Shown: positions 1-10,175, numbered from the stretch's first letter. The stretch: 27,260 nt of DNA from CAZNXE01 sp964576465 (GCA_964576465.1 CAZNXE010000043.1:1-27260); one strand, 5' to 3'. Notes: a model not told the origin generated them from the letters alone. Made by a program: numbers and translations.

Positions 1-2360
1 CCGCATCCAGAGTGAACCAACAATACGAAGACAAAACATTGAATGAAACACAGCCCACCCAACAAGGTTACTTTCGACGCCAGGTACGGCAGAATTCCCA
101 AATTCACCATCCGTTCTCTGCGGTAAATGGCCCATTCGGCGACAATTTCTCGCGCGGAGTTCGAACAGCCGAACCAGAGTGAAGACAGAGCGCTCAAGAA
201 AATAGTCATCGCCGTGCCACTTTGCGCATCGAACCACTGTTCCAGAGATTCTTTGGCACCTGTTTGACGTCCGAAGACGACCACGATGAGAATTGCGATC
301 AGAGGTGATTGCACCATCAGCAAAGACGTGTTCCAGGTGTCCCGAAGCTTGGCTGACAGCGCTCGGTGCACGAGCGCCCACCACTGTTGCACCAGACGAC
401 CCGCAGAGTTGTGGCGGAACAGTGTGTCTTGCGGCGCTTGTTCAACTGTGGGTTGGCCGGTACGGCCTACAACGTATTTCTGGTGATAGCCGGACATCGC
501 ATAGAGCGACATCCAATTTGGCACATCACGTGTTTTCAGGCCGCTCAATAGCTCGTCGGGCGAGGGCGTGTCCCCCAGGGTACCGGACGATTGTTTGTCC
601 GGGTTGAAGAATTGAATCGCATCGGGGTAGGCAGGACCGTAGTAGCAGAGTCGTCCCGGCTCGTCCGATCCCTCGTCCTTTCCGATGAGCGCCAGGTTGT
701 CCAGCAACCGATACGCTTCCAGGCTCGGTTGGTGGATCGTCAACAGAATTGTCTTTCCTTGATTGGCAAGGTCTCGTAGAAGTTTCATGACCGTTAGGGC
801 ATCTTCTGACGAAAGGCCTGAAGTGGGTTCATCAAGAAACAAGATGGCCGGGTCCGTCAACAGTTCCATTGCGAGGTTGACTCGCTTTCGCTGTCCACCA
901 CTGATGCCCTTGTTGGTTGGCGAGCCTATAAGCACATCACCGGTTTGGGTCAGGCCAAGCTGCTCCATGACCGATTGCATGCGGTCATGGATTTCCGCAT
1001 CGCTGAAATCGACCGGCAACCGCAACCGGGCCGAGAAGTAAAGTGCCTGGGAAACGGTCAGGTCCCCGTGGATGATTTCGTCCTGCGGCACGTAACCGAT
1101 TTGTCCTCGAAACATGTCATAGTGGCTTTCCAGTTCTCGATTGTTCAGCAGAACCATGCCCTGCGACGGTGGTGTGTATCCGTTCAGCGCATTCATCAAG
1201 GTCGACTTGCCGGCACCGCTGGAACCCATGAGACCTACGAATTCGCCGGGCCGAATGGTTAACGAAACGGTGTCGACCAATCGTTTGCCGGGGACATCGA
1301 CCGTAACGCCGCGGGCTTCCAGAGTTAACTGTCCCCCGTCGGCCGAACGCGAAAGTACGCCACCGGAGGTGAGTGTGAGAACGTAATCCGCCAGGACTAC
1401 CTCATCACCCGGCCTGATCGCCACCGGTTGCATAACGCGGCGGCCATTGACGAATGTGCCATTCGTGGAGCCGAGATCTTCGACAGTGTAAGATCCGGCT
1501 ACGTGGGACAGCCGCGCATGCTGGGCGGAAACCAGTGGCGACGGAATCACTTCATCACAGTTCGCATCGCGGCCCAGCACGATGCTTTGGCCCGAACTGA
1601 TTTGTGCCGTGTGCAAGTCCAGATGCGGACTCGCAACGAGAGTACCTCTCCCGGCGACGCTCAATGTGCCGACCAGCGTTGACGAAGGACGCGAAACCGC
1701 CGACGGTGAATCACTAGGCATCGTAAGGTGGTCCGCTTTTGCCTGTCCGCGCAGTGGATCGCTGCTTGGCATCGGAGGGACGGCCGGACTTCGATCCTTT
1801 CCATGTGGAGCGTTCGTCGGCATCGATAGGTTGCCTGCCTTGTTACTCCGTCCAACACGACTGAGCAGTTGTGAACCAGGGATGTGGTAGTCGCCAAAAT
1901 AAACGTCTTCCGTCAAATCGAGTCGGGCGTTGGTGATTCGCCTTTGTGGCGACCCAAGGAAGGTGCCATTGGTCGAGCCAAGATCCTCGATATAAGTGTC
2001 ATCACCCGAGAAGCTCAGGCGTGCATGGTGGGATGATACAACCGGAGAGGTCAGTACAATGTCGTTGTCCGGTGCACTACCGATCGTGAACACGTCTTGC
2101 CTCTTCGGCGAGGCGGTTTCAGGCCAAGGCACGGGAACTTGCGACCCTACCGTAACGGTGTCACTGAGCTGGACAACAGACCGTCCCGCGATGCGATGTC
2201 CGTTCACAAACGTTCCATTGGTCGAATCGAGGTCCTCGATGTAGTAGCCGTTGCCATCCGCTTGAATCCGGCAGTGGTGCCACGAAACAGTCGGTTCGTC
2301 GACTCTCAGGTCGCATTCAGGAGCTTTACCGACCAGCCAGCTCTTCATTGGATGATCCAT
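1..2360 (-). CDS. ABCG-type ABC transporter with three N-terminal FHA domains (partial, C-terminus cut)
   Basis: One uninterrupted frame of 786 codons runs from an ATG at 2360 off the window start. Three FHA cores come first, each ending in an STNGT motif: about residues 5-70, 88-150 and 255-325. The third has the canonical GR and SAQH residues. The first has GK and the second GS in place of GR, so their phosphothreonine binding may be weak. An ABC ATPase follows, with Walker A GSSGAGKST (379-387), signature SGGQRKR (487-493), Walker B ILFLDE (506-511) and H-loop His543. Hydrophobic helices begin near 682 (ABC2-type permease), so ATPase and permease are fused as in ABCG half-transporters. The layout resembles mycobacterial Rv1747, an FHA-ABC exporter controlled by a Ser/Thr kinase; two kinases are encoded on the other arm of this locus. 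The substrate is unknown. The start has no clear Shine-Dalgarno, and the first FHA lacks its first strand, so the true start could differ. Confidence 0.93.
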   Translation of the reverse strand, partial: MDHPMKSWLVGKAPECDLRVDEPTVSWHHCRIQADGNGYYIEDLDSTNGTFVNGHRIAGRSVVQLSDTVTVGSQVPVPWPETASPKRQDVFTIGSAPDNDIVLTSPVVSSHHARLSFSGDDTYIEDLGSTNGTFLGSPQRRITNARLDLTEDVYFGDYHIPGSQLLSRVGRSNKAGNLSMPTNAPHGKDRSPAVPPMPSSDPLRGQAKADHLTMPSDSPSAVSRPSSTLVGTLSVAGRGTLVASPHLDLHTAQISSGQSIVLGRDANCDEVIPSPLVSAQHARLSHVAGSYTVEDLGSTNGTFVNGRRVMQPVAIRPGDEVVLADYVLTLTSGGVLSRSADGGQLTLEARGVTVDVPGKRLVDTVSLTIRPGEFVGLMGSSGAGKSTLMNALNGYTPPSQGMVLLNNRELESHYDMFRGQIGYVPQDEIIHGDLTVSQALYFSARLRLPVDFSDAEIHDRMQSVMEQLGLTQTGDVLIGSPTNKGISGGQRKRVNLAMELLTDPAILFLDEPTSGLSSEDALTVMKLLRDLANQGKTILLTIHQPSLEAYRLLDNLALIGKDEGSDEPGRLCYYGPAYPDAIQFFNPDKQSSGTLGDTPSPDELLSGLKTRDVPNWMSLYAMSGYHQKYVVGRTGQPTVEQAPQDTLFRHNSAGRLVQQWWALVHRALSAKLRDTWNTSLLMVQSPLIAILIVVVFGRQTGAKESLEQWFDAQSGTAMTIFLSALSSLWFGCSNSAREIVAEWAIYRRERMVNLGILPYLASKVTLLGGLCFIQCFVFVLLVHSGC

Positions 2361-2383
2361 CGTGTTCTTTCGCGAAGTAGTGG

Positions 2384-2396
2384 CCCGTCAGACGGG
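2384..2396. repeat. Short intergenic hairpin, CCCGT-CAG-ACGGG
   Basis: A perfect 5-bp stem with a CAG triloop lies 24 bp upstream of the FHA-ABC start, between it and the protease gene. The core CCGTCAGACGG recurs in a second intergenic hairpin at 17218-17234. It has no U-tract, so it is not a convincing terminator. An mRNA structure or small repeat is possible. Confidence 0.3.
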
Positions 2397-2492
2397 ACAG
2401 GTTCGATTCACGCATTTCAGTGGAAAATATGGGCTAGCGATCTGGTGTGTCTTGGAGGCGCCGGCACCCTACACGTGACTCTCGAGTGGTCG

Positions 2493-4019
2493 CTAATCCC
2501 ACGTGGCGTTCGTCACATGGCGGTCCACTTCGCTACGCAATTGAGGCATTGCCTGCGAGAAGTTCACATCGCCTGCGTCATTGGCCCACGTGTTGATTCC
2601 TGTGACCAAGCCTCTCTTTGTGAAGAGTGGTCCGCCGGAATTACCAGGATTGATCTTGGCCGAATGCATGATCACATTCACCAGATTATGGCGCCGACTG
2701 ATCTGACTGACGGAACCATCGTTTTGTACGAACTCAAAATTATCGTCGGAGAAGTTCGACTTGATGGTTTGATGTGGCCCCGCCGGAGTATTACTGTCGT
2801 AGCCAGGAAGCGCTCCGCGGGCTGAACCTGGGAAACCAGCGGTCCAGATCGCATCACCGCGGATCAGATCGTTGTTTGCGGCCAGTTGAAAGTAGGGAGA
2901 GTCTTCGCGATCGACCTTCAGAATCGCCAAGTCAAACTGATCGCTCACGTGTTCGATCGTGGCAATGAAACCTTCCCCGCCGAAAAACACCCAAACCGTC
3001 GGGACGAGACTTGAAATTTTTTCGTCCTTCGTACGATTCTCCTCGCTGACGAGATGTTCGACTTTGCCTTCAGCCTGGGTGAGGCGGACGATCTCTTCAA
3101 TTACGTGCTTGTTGGTCAGTGCATGGCCATCGGGGGTAACCGTGAAACAAGTGCCTGTCCCTCCGAGCAGCACTTCAAAATCTCCAGTTGGGTCTTTTCG
3201 CAGGGTTGTCTTGTCTTCGGTCAATTGGTAGCGACATTCCGGATTCGCGAAGCTGTTGTCTGCCTCGGAATCGATTGGGTTGATCCAAACTTTGCGCTCG
3301 ATGCGTTGGCCTGACAGCGTCGTTACACGCCAGCCACAGACGACCAACCCAACCGCGTCTTTGAGCTGATCCTGCGTCTGCCGGGTATCGATCATTCCGA
3401 TGGCCCCCTTGGGCAGTTCCGAGTCGTCGTTGCTGAGCGAGCTAAAGATGAAGTACACCCCACCGCCGGCAACTCCGACAATGCACAGGATCGCCGCCGC
3501 GAACTTGAACAATTGAGCCGCCGGGTGGCCAGAGCGGGAAATGTCCGAAACCGCTTGAGTTGCTATCGACAACTCGGCAATGTCTTTCGCTGGTGTCCAT
3601 GCGGTCAACGTCGGCCCCCACACAAGTGACGTTGGCTGAATACTCCCGCTTTGAACGTGAGCCTCCAATTGCGGCAGATCGAGGGGGCCAACTTTCTCGT
3701 TGCCTTCGGAATAGTACCAGCCATCGGCCAACGCATCGTCCCCGGCGCCTGGGCGTTGCATTAGTTGCGTTCCGCCCGATTGGGACGACGCCGGATGAAT
3801 TACAGGTGTTTGATTTTGAGTCGCAGCAGCCGTGGTCGCGGGCGTCGTTGTGGAAAACAGGGCTGGAAACTCACTCGCCTTTTTCCAAACGGCGCCGTCC
3901 TCCGACACCTCATGAATGCGGCTCAACTGGCCCTTTTTCCTCAATGCTACAAGTTGCGTGTAGTCAAACGGCCCCAGCACGCGGCCCCGAATTCGCACAT
4001 AAAGATTCGGAGTGTTCAA
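2493..4019 (-). CDS. Membrane-anchored trypsin-like (S1C-type) serine protease with two GYF_2 domains
   Basis: The 508-aa protein has two GYF_2-type domains (about residues 6-55 and 100-150; the second has a WYY...GPL...W pattern), a single transmembrane helix (about 171-195), and a trypsin-fold protease domain (about 280-490). The catalytic triad is visible: His305 in LTNKHV, Asp363 in FDLAIL and Ser461 in GNSGGP. The GTG/GTCF entry and TNKHV context are typical of DegP-like S1C proteases, but no PDZ domain is present. The start is TTG, chosen because AGGAG sits seven bases upstream. GYF_2 domains are common at the N-terminus of planctomycete membrane proteins and are thought to bind partner proteins. 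With a positive segment before the helix, the protease probably faces away from the cytoplasm. The gene follows the 959-aa gene after 123 bp containing a hairpin. In this cluster it is a candidate effector or processing enzyme (inference). Confidence 0.9.
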   Translation of the reverse strand: MNTPNLYVRIRGRVLGPFDYTQLVALRKKGQLSRIHEVSEDGAVWKKASEFPALFSTTTPATTAAATQNQTPVIHPASSQSGGTQLMQRPGAGDDALADGWYYSEGNEKVGPLDLPQLEAHVQSGSIQPTSLVWGPTLTAWTPAKDIAELSIATQAVSDISRSGHPAAQLFKFAAAILCIVGVAGGGVYFIFSSLSNDDSELPKGAIGMIDTRQTQDQLKDAVGLVVCGWRVTTLSGQRIERKVWINPIDSEADNSFANPECRYQLTEDKTTLRKDPTGDFEVLLGGTGTCFTVTPDGHALTNKHVIEEIVRLTQAEGKVEHLVSEENRTKDEKISSLVPTVWVFFGGEGFIATIEHVSDQFDLAILKVDREDSPYFQLAANNDLIRGDAIWTAGFPGSARGALPGYDSNTPAGPHQTIKSNFSDDNFEFVQNDGSVSQISRRHNLVNVIMHSAKINPGNSGGPLFTKRGLVTGINTWANDAGDVNFSQAMPQLRSEVDRHVTNATWD

Positions 4020-4062
4020 GCCGGCTCTCCTAGGGGACGTATCTGAATTCCAGAATCCAAAG

Positions 4063-4088
4063 GCCTAGCTCTTCATGCTGAGCTAGGC
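4063..4088 (-). terminator. Perfect 9-bp hairpin, possible attenuator or terminator after the 959-aa gene
   Basis: GCCTAGCTC and GAGCTAGGC form a perfect 9-bp stem around an 8-nt loop, 55 nt beyond the stop codon of the minus-strand gene at 4143. On that strand the stem is followed only by CTTTGG, so a full U-tract is missing. It could partly separate the large-protein genes from the protease and transporter genes downstream. Confidence 0.4.
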
Positions 4089-4142
4089 AGCGGTCGTTCA
4101 TCAGAACATTGCCTCTTCTGAACAGAAAACAAGGATTTCTCT

Positions 4143-7022
4143 TTACTCGGACCTCAGGTAAACGGGCCTTCCCTCTAGAAAGGCGTGATCTGTTGGGGCA
4201 GCGAACGTGACGAGCCCGTTCTTCATCCGTGCGACCTTAGTCATGCTGGAATTCTTGCTGTCCGGCTGAGGGTGGATAACAACCAGTTCGCCGCTATACG
4301 ACTCAGCGTTAGGGCGGTAGCAATGCCATGAATCGTCGAATCGACGGCCCAGCCAGCCGATCCACTGTAGATCAGTCTTGACTGGCTCGTGAAACTCCGC
4401 GAGAAGCCGAAGAGTCTCTTCCTTCGCGTCGTCGAACGATGGCTTCAACGCGCTGAAGCGTTGCAACGCAATCTTCGCCCGGTTCCGCACTTCAATCCCT
4501 GCAAGGTTGCGTGGCGCAAGCCAAGGTTCACGAACGTTGATCTCTTTTATCTCTTCCTGTAGCAGATCCAAATGGCCTTTGAATGGCTTGGCTAAACAAT
4601 AGCTTCCCGCGCAGCCTAGCTTGATGAAGTCGTCCAATAACAACACTTGCCATATCGGGCTCATCGATTCGTGTCGATATATCTCTTCAATCAGAGAAAG
4701 AAATTTACTCTCCCATTCCGCGTCGGGCAGGCTCTTGAAGTCCGTCTTCGCCTGGCTGATGAGCTGGACATGCGGTGCATGCACGGGGGCTTGGACGGAT
4801 TCACGAGCAACCTTCTGCCTGTCAATGGTGAGGCTCATATCGCTATAGTAATTCAATGTCACAATGTCATTTTCCAAATCCGGTTTCTCCGGCAAGTAAT
4901 AGCTCTCCTGCCTGTCCTTCAATCTCACCACCACCAACCACGATTCGCTCTCCAGGGGACCAACATTCTTATCGACGTAATCAGTCAACAGCGACGATCG
5001 CCCGCTCTGGCGGGCCGCCAGTTGCTCCAAGTAAGGTCGACGGTCGAGATATGCTTCAGCCATCGAAGTCTCTCCGGTCTCCTCCAGAAGCTTGTTCCCC
5101 TCGGACAACAAAGTCTTGGCCATTGCCGAAGTGATGGTTTCCGGCGATTGATATGCGGGAGCGCTCAATAAATCGATCCATTGGTCAACCATGGTCCAAA
5201 TCGCGATCTCGGCGGCAACCACTTCCAAGTCCCGGGCTGCCCTTGAATCGGGAAACTCTTGGGCGAATTCTAATAGAGCATTTCGGTACCGCTGGGGATC
5301 GCCAATCGCCTGAGTCACCGCTTTTCGATCGCTCGAACGTCTCTTGTTAAGTTCTAGATCCTCCAAGATTCCATCAAGCTTCCTGTCAAACGGCTGTTTC
5401 TTGGCCAGCAGCTCTTTGGCGACCGGCTTATCGTGAGGCAACGCATCAAGACGTCGCTGGAAGCTCTGAACCTTCACGTTCATTACATCAAGATCCATCG
5501 TGCTGTTCAGGTCGAAACGATCAATCTCCTCGGCAATCTTGGCTAAGCCTTCTAGGAATAATTTGTCGCGAACTCCTTGGGATTGCTTGATCTTATCCTT
5601 AAAATCCTCCAACATCGACTTTTCGGACGCCGTGCATGCCGCCGAGCGTGCCTGGCTTAGCGCCGTAGGATCGGGCCGTTCGTGACCGGAGTCCACGAGG
5701 GCTGAAAAAGCATTCTGAAAATCAATGGATTTCTGCCGGCGTTCATCGAACAATGTCGAAAGCCGCACGCTGATCCTCTTGATCGCTGGTGAGCTGGCTA
5801 CGCTCGGTGAGTCTTCCTCCAGCCCTGTGAGATACTGCTGGGCTTCGTCCACCTTTCCATTCTCCAGCAACTCTTCCAGGTGAGATGCCTCCAGGGCGAC
5901 GACGTTCTCATGGCCCACGTATTGCACAACAAAGAAGATGCATAGAGCTAGAAGAAGTACTGCGGTTGCAACGGATGTGATCCGTATCAGACGCTTGCGC
6001 CGGGCAAGGTGACGGGACGAATTGAACACGCCGTCGTACTGCTGTTGCATCTCGGGAGGTAGTTGCGCTGCACTGGCCACGACCGCATGATGGAGTTGCC
6101 CGAGTTCGTCCAAAGTGGCGGATGCAGACAGCGCCTTGGAAAGTTCCGCTATCGTTGCCGCCTGTCTCGTGGCAACTTCGTCTCCGTGGTCCTCGTCTTC
6201 AAGCCACGCAAGCGCTTCGTTGGCCACCGCGAGCGTCTCTTGGTCTGGCTGCGCCACGGCAATGAGTTGTTGCCAGGCTTTGCGAAGCCTGCGGGCTTCA
6301 TTTATGTTAGCTGACTTCCAGGCGGCAGCAAATCGATCGGCCAGGACTGGCAACTCGGCACGGGCAGATGTTTGCGACACCCGCGCGAAGCAATGCTCGA
6401 TATTCCGCACGACGTGCGGTGGAACTGGTTCAATCCAACCGGGGCCGTTCACCTCAGCCAGAATGAGTTTCAATGCATCTAGGTCATTGCGTTTGGCCGC
6501 ATCTTGGGCTTCGGCCCCCACTTGCCGGATCCTTTCCGCTTCGTAAATCTGAAGGTCTTCGAGCCATGCGAGGTTGTTCACATCGAGTAGATGGATCTTT
6601 CGCAACACGCCGATTCGGACCTTGAGTAGCCCTCGCCCAAGGGCCAGCAAACGGTGTGACTTGAGCAGCGCTTGCAGTGGCTCTTCCTCTGCATAGGCTT
6701 CGTTCAAGGCGCTCGCCATATCGAAATTCAATGGACGAGGCAGCTCCATTTCCCAATGCTCGAGACAGGCTTGCCAACGCTCCAGCCGTTCAAAATCCAA
6801 GAGGGCAACAAGCTCGACTAGATTCGGATCCTGATCAGCTGCCTGAATGGCCTCGCTACGCAGTCCGCGACGCAAGAGGTCGCCGCAGTGAAGAAGACGT
6901 TCGTTGGCCATCGCGCAGGCACTGGAGTACCGAGACGCCACGTCTGCGGCTACCTCCCGATCCGGCCCTTTCGAGCGGAGGATCGTATCGATTTCATCCA
7001 CAATCCGCTGAAACTCGATCAT
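4143..7022 (-). CDS. Large helical single-pass membrane protein of unknown family (959 aa)
   Basis: I do not recognise a named family. The N-terminal 340 residues are almost entirely helical and charged, with repeated Ala/Leu/Arg/Glu segments (for example around 225-275) suggesting TPR-like or coiled-coil bundles. One transmembrane helix lies at about 346-368, preceded by RRKRLIR, which places the N-terminus in the cytoplasm. The 590-residue C-terminal part is again mostly helical to about 620, then mixed, ending in a compact Trp-rich region (about 875-959) that may be a small beta domain. It starts at ATG 7022 with a weak GGGGT upstream and lies 94 bp after the GAP1-like gene, so it is probably cotranscribed. 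Its layout (cytoplasmic domain, mid-protein helix, large far-side domain) matches two other proteins of this operon, suggesting a membrane complex. That role is inference. Confidence 0.85.
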   Translation of the reverse strand: MIEFQRIVDEIDTILRSKGPDREVAADVASRYSSACAMANERLLHCGDLLRRGLRSEAIQAADQDPNLVELVALLDFERLERWQACLEHWEMELPRPLNFDMASALNEAYAEEEPLQALLKSHRLLALGRGLLKVRIGVLRKIHLLDVNNLAWLEDLQIYEAERIRQVGAEAQDAAKRNDLDALKLILAEVNGPGWIEPVPPHVVRNIEHCFARVSQTSARAELPVLADRFAAAWKSANINEARRLRKAWQQLIAVAQPDQETLAVANEALAWLEDEDHGDEVATRQAATIAELSKALSASATLDELGQLHHAVVASAAQLPPEMQQQYDGVFNSSRHLARRKRLIRITSVATAVLLLALCIFFVVQYVGHENVVALEASHLEELLENGKVDEAQQYLTGLEEDSPSVASSPAIKRISVRLSTLFDERRQKSIDFQNAFSALVDSGHERPDPTALSQARSAACTASEKSMLEDFKDKIKQSQGVRDKLFLEGLAKIAEEIDRFDLNSTMDLDVMNVKVQSFQRRLDALPHDKPVAKELLAKKQPFDRKLDGILEDLELNKRRSSDRKAVTQAIGDPQRYRNALLEFAQEFPDSRAARDLEVVAAEIAIWTMVDQWIDLLSAPAYQSPETITSAMAKTLLSEGNKLLEETGETSMAEAYLDRRPYLEQLAARQSGRSSLLTDYVDKNVGPLESESWLVVVRLKDRQESYYLPEKPDLENDIVTLNYYSDMSLTIDRQKVARESVQAPVHAPHVQLISQAKTDFKSLPDAEWESKFLSLIEEIYRHESMSPIWQVLLLDDFIKLGCAGSYCLAKPFKGHLDLLQEEIKEINVREPWLAPRNLAGIEVRNRAKIALQRFSALKPSFDDAKEETLRLLAEFHEPVKTDLQWIGWLGRRFDDSWHCYRPNAESYSGELVVIHPQPDSKNSSMTKVARMKNGLVTFAAPTDHAFLEGRPVYLRSE

Positions 7023-7116
7023 CAGTTAACTACCCCTGTGTCGAAGATGGCTTGTGCTGCCAAGAATCGATCAAGATTGGCAGAGTGATCTCTTCGGAAT
7101 CGCTGCGTCGTCATGG

Positions 7117-10116
7117 TCAATCCACCATCAGGTAGGCTGGAACTTCGTACTTTTTCCCATCTACTGACACGGTACGAACAACACGCACGTTGAATTTTAT
7201 TACTTCTTTTCCAATGAATTCCGCCAGCTTGTCCTGCCGAGATTCCGCTTGATTTTCTAGGCGATCCTTAGCTTCAGGCCATTCGACCCAATCTTTCTTG
7301 CGTATGAAATCCAAGGCCTTCTGTTCCACGCGAGCTAGAAAATCTTCCCATGGCACGTGTGCTTTGTTGCCAGCCCCATGCACTTGCGTGTTGGCCTCGA
7401 TCCGGTATTCAAAACGGGAAATCCCGGTATCGTTGTCTGGCAACTCTTTCGGATCCGTCAAGTGAATGCGGCAGGTGAGTGTGGCCTTCTGCCCTGGCAG
7501 GGATGGAAGCCGTCTCGGCTTACTAGGTGGCTTCTTTTGCAATGCCGTAAGTGCAAACCGACTGTTAGGCTCTTGATCCCATGCATCAAGATTGGTTGCT
7601 TGAGCCAACACGCGCGAAAAATCTAACTCAACTACAATCTCCTTGCCCTCTCCCGAAAGTACCCTCCACCCCGGGGACAACTTTCGGTTGACAAGCTTCA
7701 TCTTCAGCGAGCGGTCTTTGTACGGTAAAATGAACTTCCTTCCGGGTGGAGTCTTTGCGTTTTGCCGTACTTCAAAAGCTGGAGAACTGAGAACCGAGTG
7801 CAGCGGAAGCAAAGCCGTCGTGCTCGCTCCCGTCGCGGGCCGGTAAGTCAGACTGAGCAATCCACTCGGCAGACGGTTGGCGGTCGTGCGACGTGCGGTG
7901 GCTGCCCGCTTACTCACTTCATCCCACCGGAAGCTCAGCATGTCATCTCGAAGTTCGAATCGTCCAACTTCACCCTCTATATCCAAACGCCATATTCCAA
8001 AGCTCTCTTGAGAATCCTCCGCGACTGGTTCAATCAAAGCCTTCGGTTGCAGCTCGAAGCCGGAAACTTCTGCCAGCCGGAGAACCAGCCACCGCGGTGC
8101 AATCGTAAGTCGAGCAATCTCCGTAGGCGCAACCCAATCTTCACCGAACGAACTTAACGGAACGGAGTGAATTTCGCCAAGAGTACCGGCACCGAGATTC
8201 TCAAACGGGCTGTTTGCCGTGCCGCCCATCGGCCGACCGGAATCCGCGGTACTACTTGCTAAGGCTAATTCCCTTTCAAGTAAGTCTGTCAGTCCACGAT
8301 GCTCATCTCTTAGATCGGATAACGCCGCGTGAGCTGTATCGCTAACCTGAACGGCAATACTATCTAGATCGGCGAGCATCTTTCGCATTTTCAGGGGCTC
8401 GTCCAGATTCGGCGGGTCGCTTACTTTTTCTAGCTCTACGACCAAGTCCTTGGCCCACCTCAGCTTCTCATCGTCACGCAATGATTCAGCCGAACGGTCA
8501 ATTTCTTCTAATGCCTCCTTAGCCAGAAGGCCAATTTCACCGTTGTCCGAACTCGCTTCGCTGTCGAAGGGGCCGCAAAGTCGCTCAATCTCGCTCAGCA
8601 GTGCTTCGACTTGCTTGCGGTCCTCCGCATATTCGGCACTTAAACGCTCGATTCTTGGAAGTACAAACCCAACATCCGGTAACATCAGGTCGTGATCGAC
8701 CCCCATGTCATCAGCAGCCTTGTCGAAATCACCCTGAGACTTCTGTTTCAGTAGTTCTAAACGGTTTACGCTCTCCGCAATCTTGGAAGGATCGTCCATA
8801 TTACTTTGTTGATCGGGCGGGGGCTGTTCTCCATTGCGCTGGGCTATGTTCGTGGCTACCCAATGCTTGACTTCATTGGTACTCACTTGAAGGGTATCGA
8901 CTGAAGATTTCCAAGCAGCTACGTTGCGAGAGGTTTTTTCCAGATCCCACGTGGCCCGATTCAACTTATCGACTTGATCTTTCAGTGCGTCGACACGTCG
9001 CTCGATCGCAGCCACTTTATCCTCTCGCTCTGAACGCCAGCTCATGATGAGGCCCGCGGAGGTACCGATCGCGATGAAGACTGCAAACACCGCCGCGGGA
9101 ATTACAATTTTGCTCCATCCGACCGTGCCGGGTAGAGGGTCACTCGTCGGCAGTTTCGGAGGTGTGGCAACCGATGGGACAGTCGAGGTTGCCGCCGGCC
9201 TTGAATGTTGTTCGGTTTTCAACACCGAAGTCGGTGCTGATTGCAGAAGATACTCCTGCCTGGTAGGGGCTGCCGTGCGATGCGATGCCGGTGCGATGGC
9301 CGTTTGAGCCTTAACGGTTGGTGGACGCCCGCTACGTGCTGAATCAACCCAGGCGCTTGGAGGTGGTGAGGACAACGGGCCGCACAGGTCGATTAATGGT
9401 CCACTCGAACGTCGGGCGCTCACAGCTTCTGGCGAGCCCTCGACGACACATCGCCACAGACAAGACGCTTCGGTTGGTAGTTTGGTGAAATACGTGCTGA
9501 AGGGAATCTGCCACCGAATCGCACTGGGAAGTATGCCCAGTGACTCTTCGATCAGCTCTAACACAGGCGTGCCAGGATTGAAGACAATGTATGCTGGTTT
9601 AGTCCGATCCGTCATGGCGGTCGCGGCGAGCACTCCGCCCCAACCCGCATCCCCGGTGACGGACTGCCAGCGGTGGCAGATACCCCCCACCTGCCCATTT
9701 CTGATAGGCAGTTCTCGAGGTTCGAGCCACTTCGAGTCTCCCTTCCACGAATTTCGCATCAGCCCTGTTTGCTGAAGCACGCTCGCCGGGTTCTCTTCGC
9801 TGACGCTTGCCGCTAGCAAGGCGACGTGGTGCGCGATCAGGTTGCTCCGACGCGAGTAATCGAGTCCCGCGTCGGCGATGCGGGAAAGCAAATGGAACTT
9901 CTGCTTTCCCAACGAGACATGTAAATGCGCGTGGACGACAAGGTTTGCCGAGTCCGTATTCTGGGCAGCCGGGCCTGCGTGGCGGTAGCTGCTGAGTAAC
10001 TCCAGCAGTTGGATCATGCGCGGCCGCATGCCCTTGGTAGCGGCCACAGTACAGAAGCCACTACTGCCAGCTTGCAATCCCTGCGGCGCCGATGTGTAAA
10101 CGATCTCCTGGAGCAT
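7117..10116 (-). CDS. GAP1-N2-domain (GTPase-associated protein 1) membrane protein, 999 aa
   Basis: The N-terminus (about 1-250) carries the pattern I associate with the GAP1-N2 domain: QEIVYTSAPQGL at 3-14, then SGFCTVAATKGM at 19-30. This domain was defined in GTPase-centred bacterial conflict systems, where it is encoded next to a TRAFAC-type GTPase. That is the arrangement here, 59 bp from the GTPase gene. A Pro/Ala/Thr-rich linker (about 265-330) leads to one transmembrane helix (about 336-359) and a coiled coil (about 362-410). Another acidic helical stretch follows to about 640, then a beta-rich C-terminal region (about 650-999). The C-terminal region resembles part of the neighbouring J-like protein. 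GAP1 proteins are expected to partner or regulate the GTPase; no catalytic residues are evident. Recognition is from memory of the motif, and an HMM match would settle it. Confidence 0.82.
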   Translation of the reverse strand: MLQEIVYTSAPQGLQAGSSGFCTVAATKGMRPRMIQLLELLSSYRHAGPAAQNTDSANLVVHAHLHVSLGKQKFHLLSRIADAGLDYSRRSNLIAHHVALLAASVSEENPASVLQQTGLMRNSWKGDSKWLEPRELPIRNGQVGGICHRWQSVTGDAGWGGVLAATAMTDRTKPAYIVFNPGTPVLELIEESLGILPSAIRWQIPFSTYFTKLPTEASCLWRCVVEGSPEAVSARRSSGPLIDLCGPLSSPPPSAWVDSARSGRPPTVKAQTAIAPASHRTAAPTRQEYLLQSAPTSVLKTEQHSRPAATSTVPSVATPPKLPTSDPLPGTVGWSKIVIPAAVFAVFIAIGTSAGLIMSWRSEREDKVAAIERRVDALKDQVDKLNRATWDLEKTSRNVAAWKSSVDTLQVSTNEVKHWVATNIAQRNGEQPPPDQQSNMDDPSKIAESVNRLELLKQKSQGDFDKAADDMGVDHDLMLPDVGFVLPRIERLSAEYAEDRKQVEALLSEIERLCGPFDSEASSDNGEIGLLAKEALEEIDRSAESLRDDEKLRWAKDLVVELEKVSDPPNLDEPLKMRKMLADLDSIAVQVSDTAHAALSDLRDEHRGLTDLLERELALASSTADSGRPMGGTANSPFENLGAGTLGEIHSVPLSSFGEDWVAPTEIARLTIAPRWLVLRLAEVSGFELQPKALIEPVAEDSQESFGIWRLDIEGEVGRFELRDDMLSFRWDEVSKRAATARRTTANRLPSGLLSLTYRPATGASTTALLPLHSVLSSPAFEVRQNAKTPPGRKFILPYKDRSLKMKLVNRKLSPGWRVLSGEGKEIVVELDFSRVLAQATNLDAWDQEPNSRFALTALQKKPPSKPRRLPSLPGQKATLTCRIHLTDPKELPDNDTGISRFEYRIEANTQVHGAGNKAHVPWEDFLARVEQKALDFIRKKDWVEWPEAKDRLENQAESRQDKLAEFIGKEVIKFNVRVVRTVSVDGKKYEVPAYLMVD

Positions 10117-10175
10117 TGCAAATCCATGTCACATTGGTCCAAACGGCGAGAAGCTCAGCTGTCTGGATTGTGGCG

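Noticed and set aside
2097..2825. 242-aa plus-strand open frame
   Set aside because: It lies opposite the FHA-ABC and protease genes, which carry clear domain motifs; its translation shows none.
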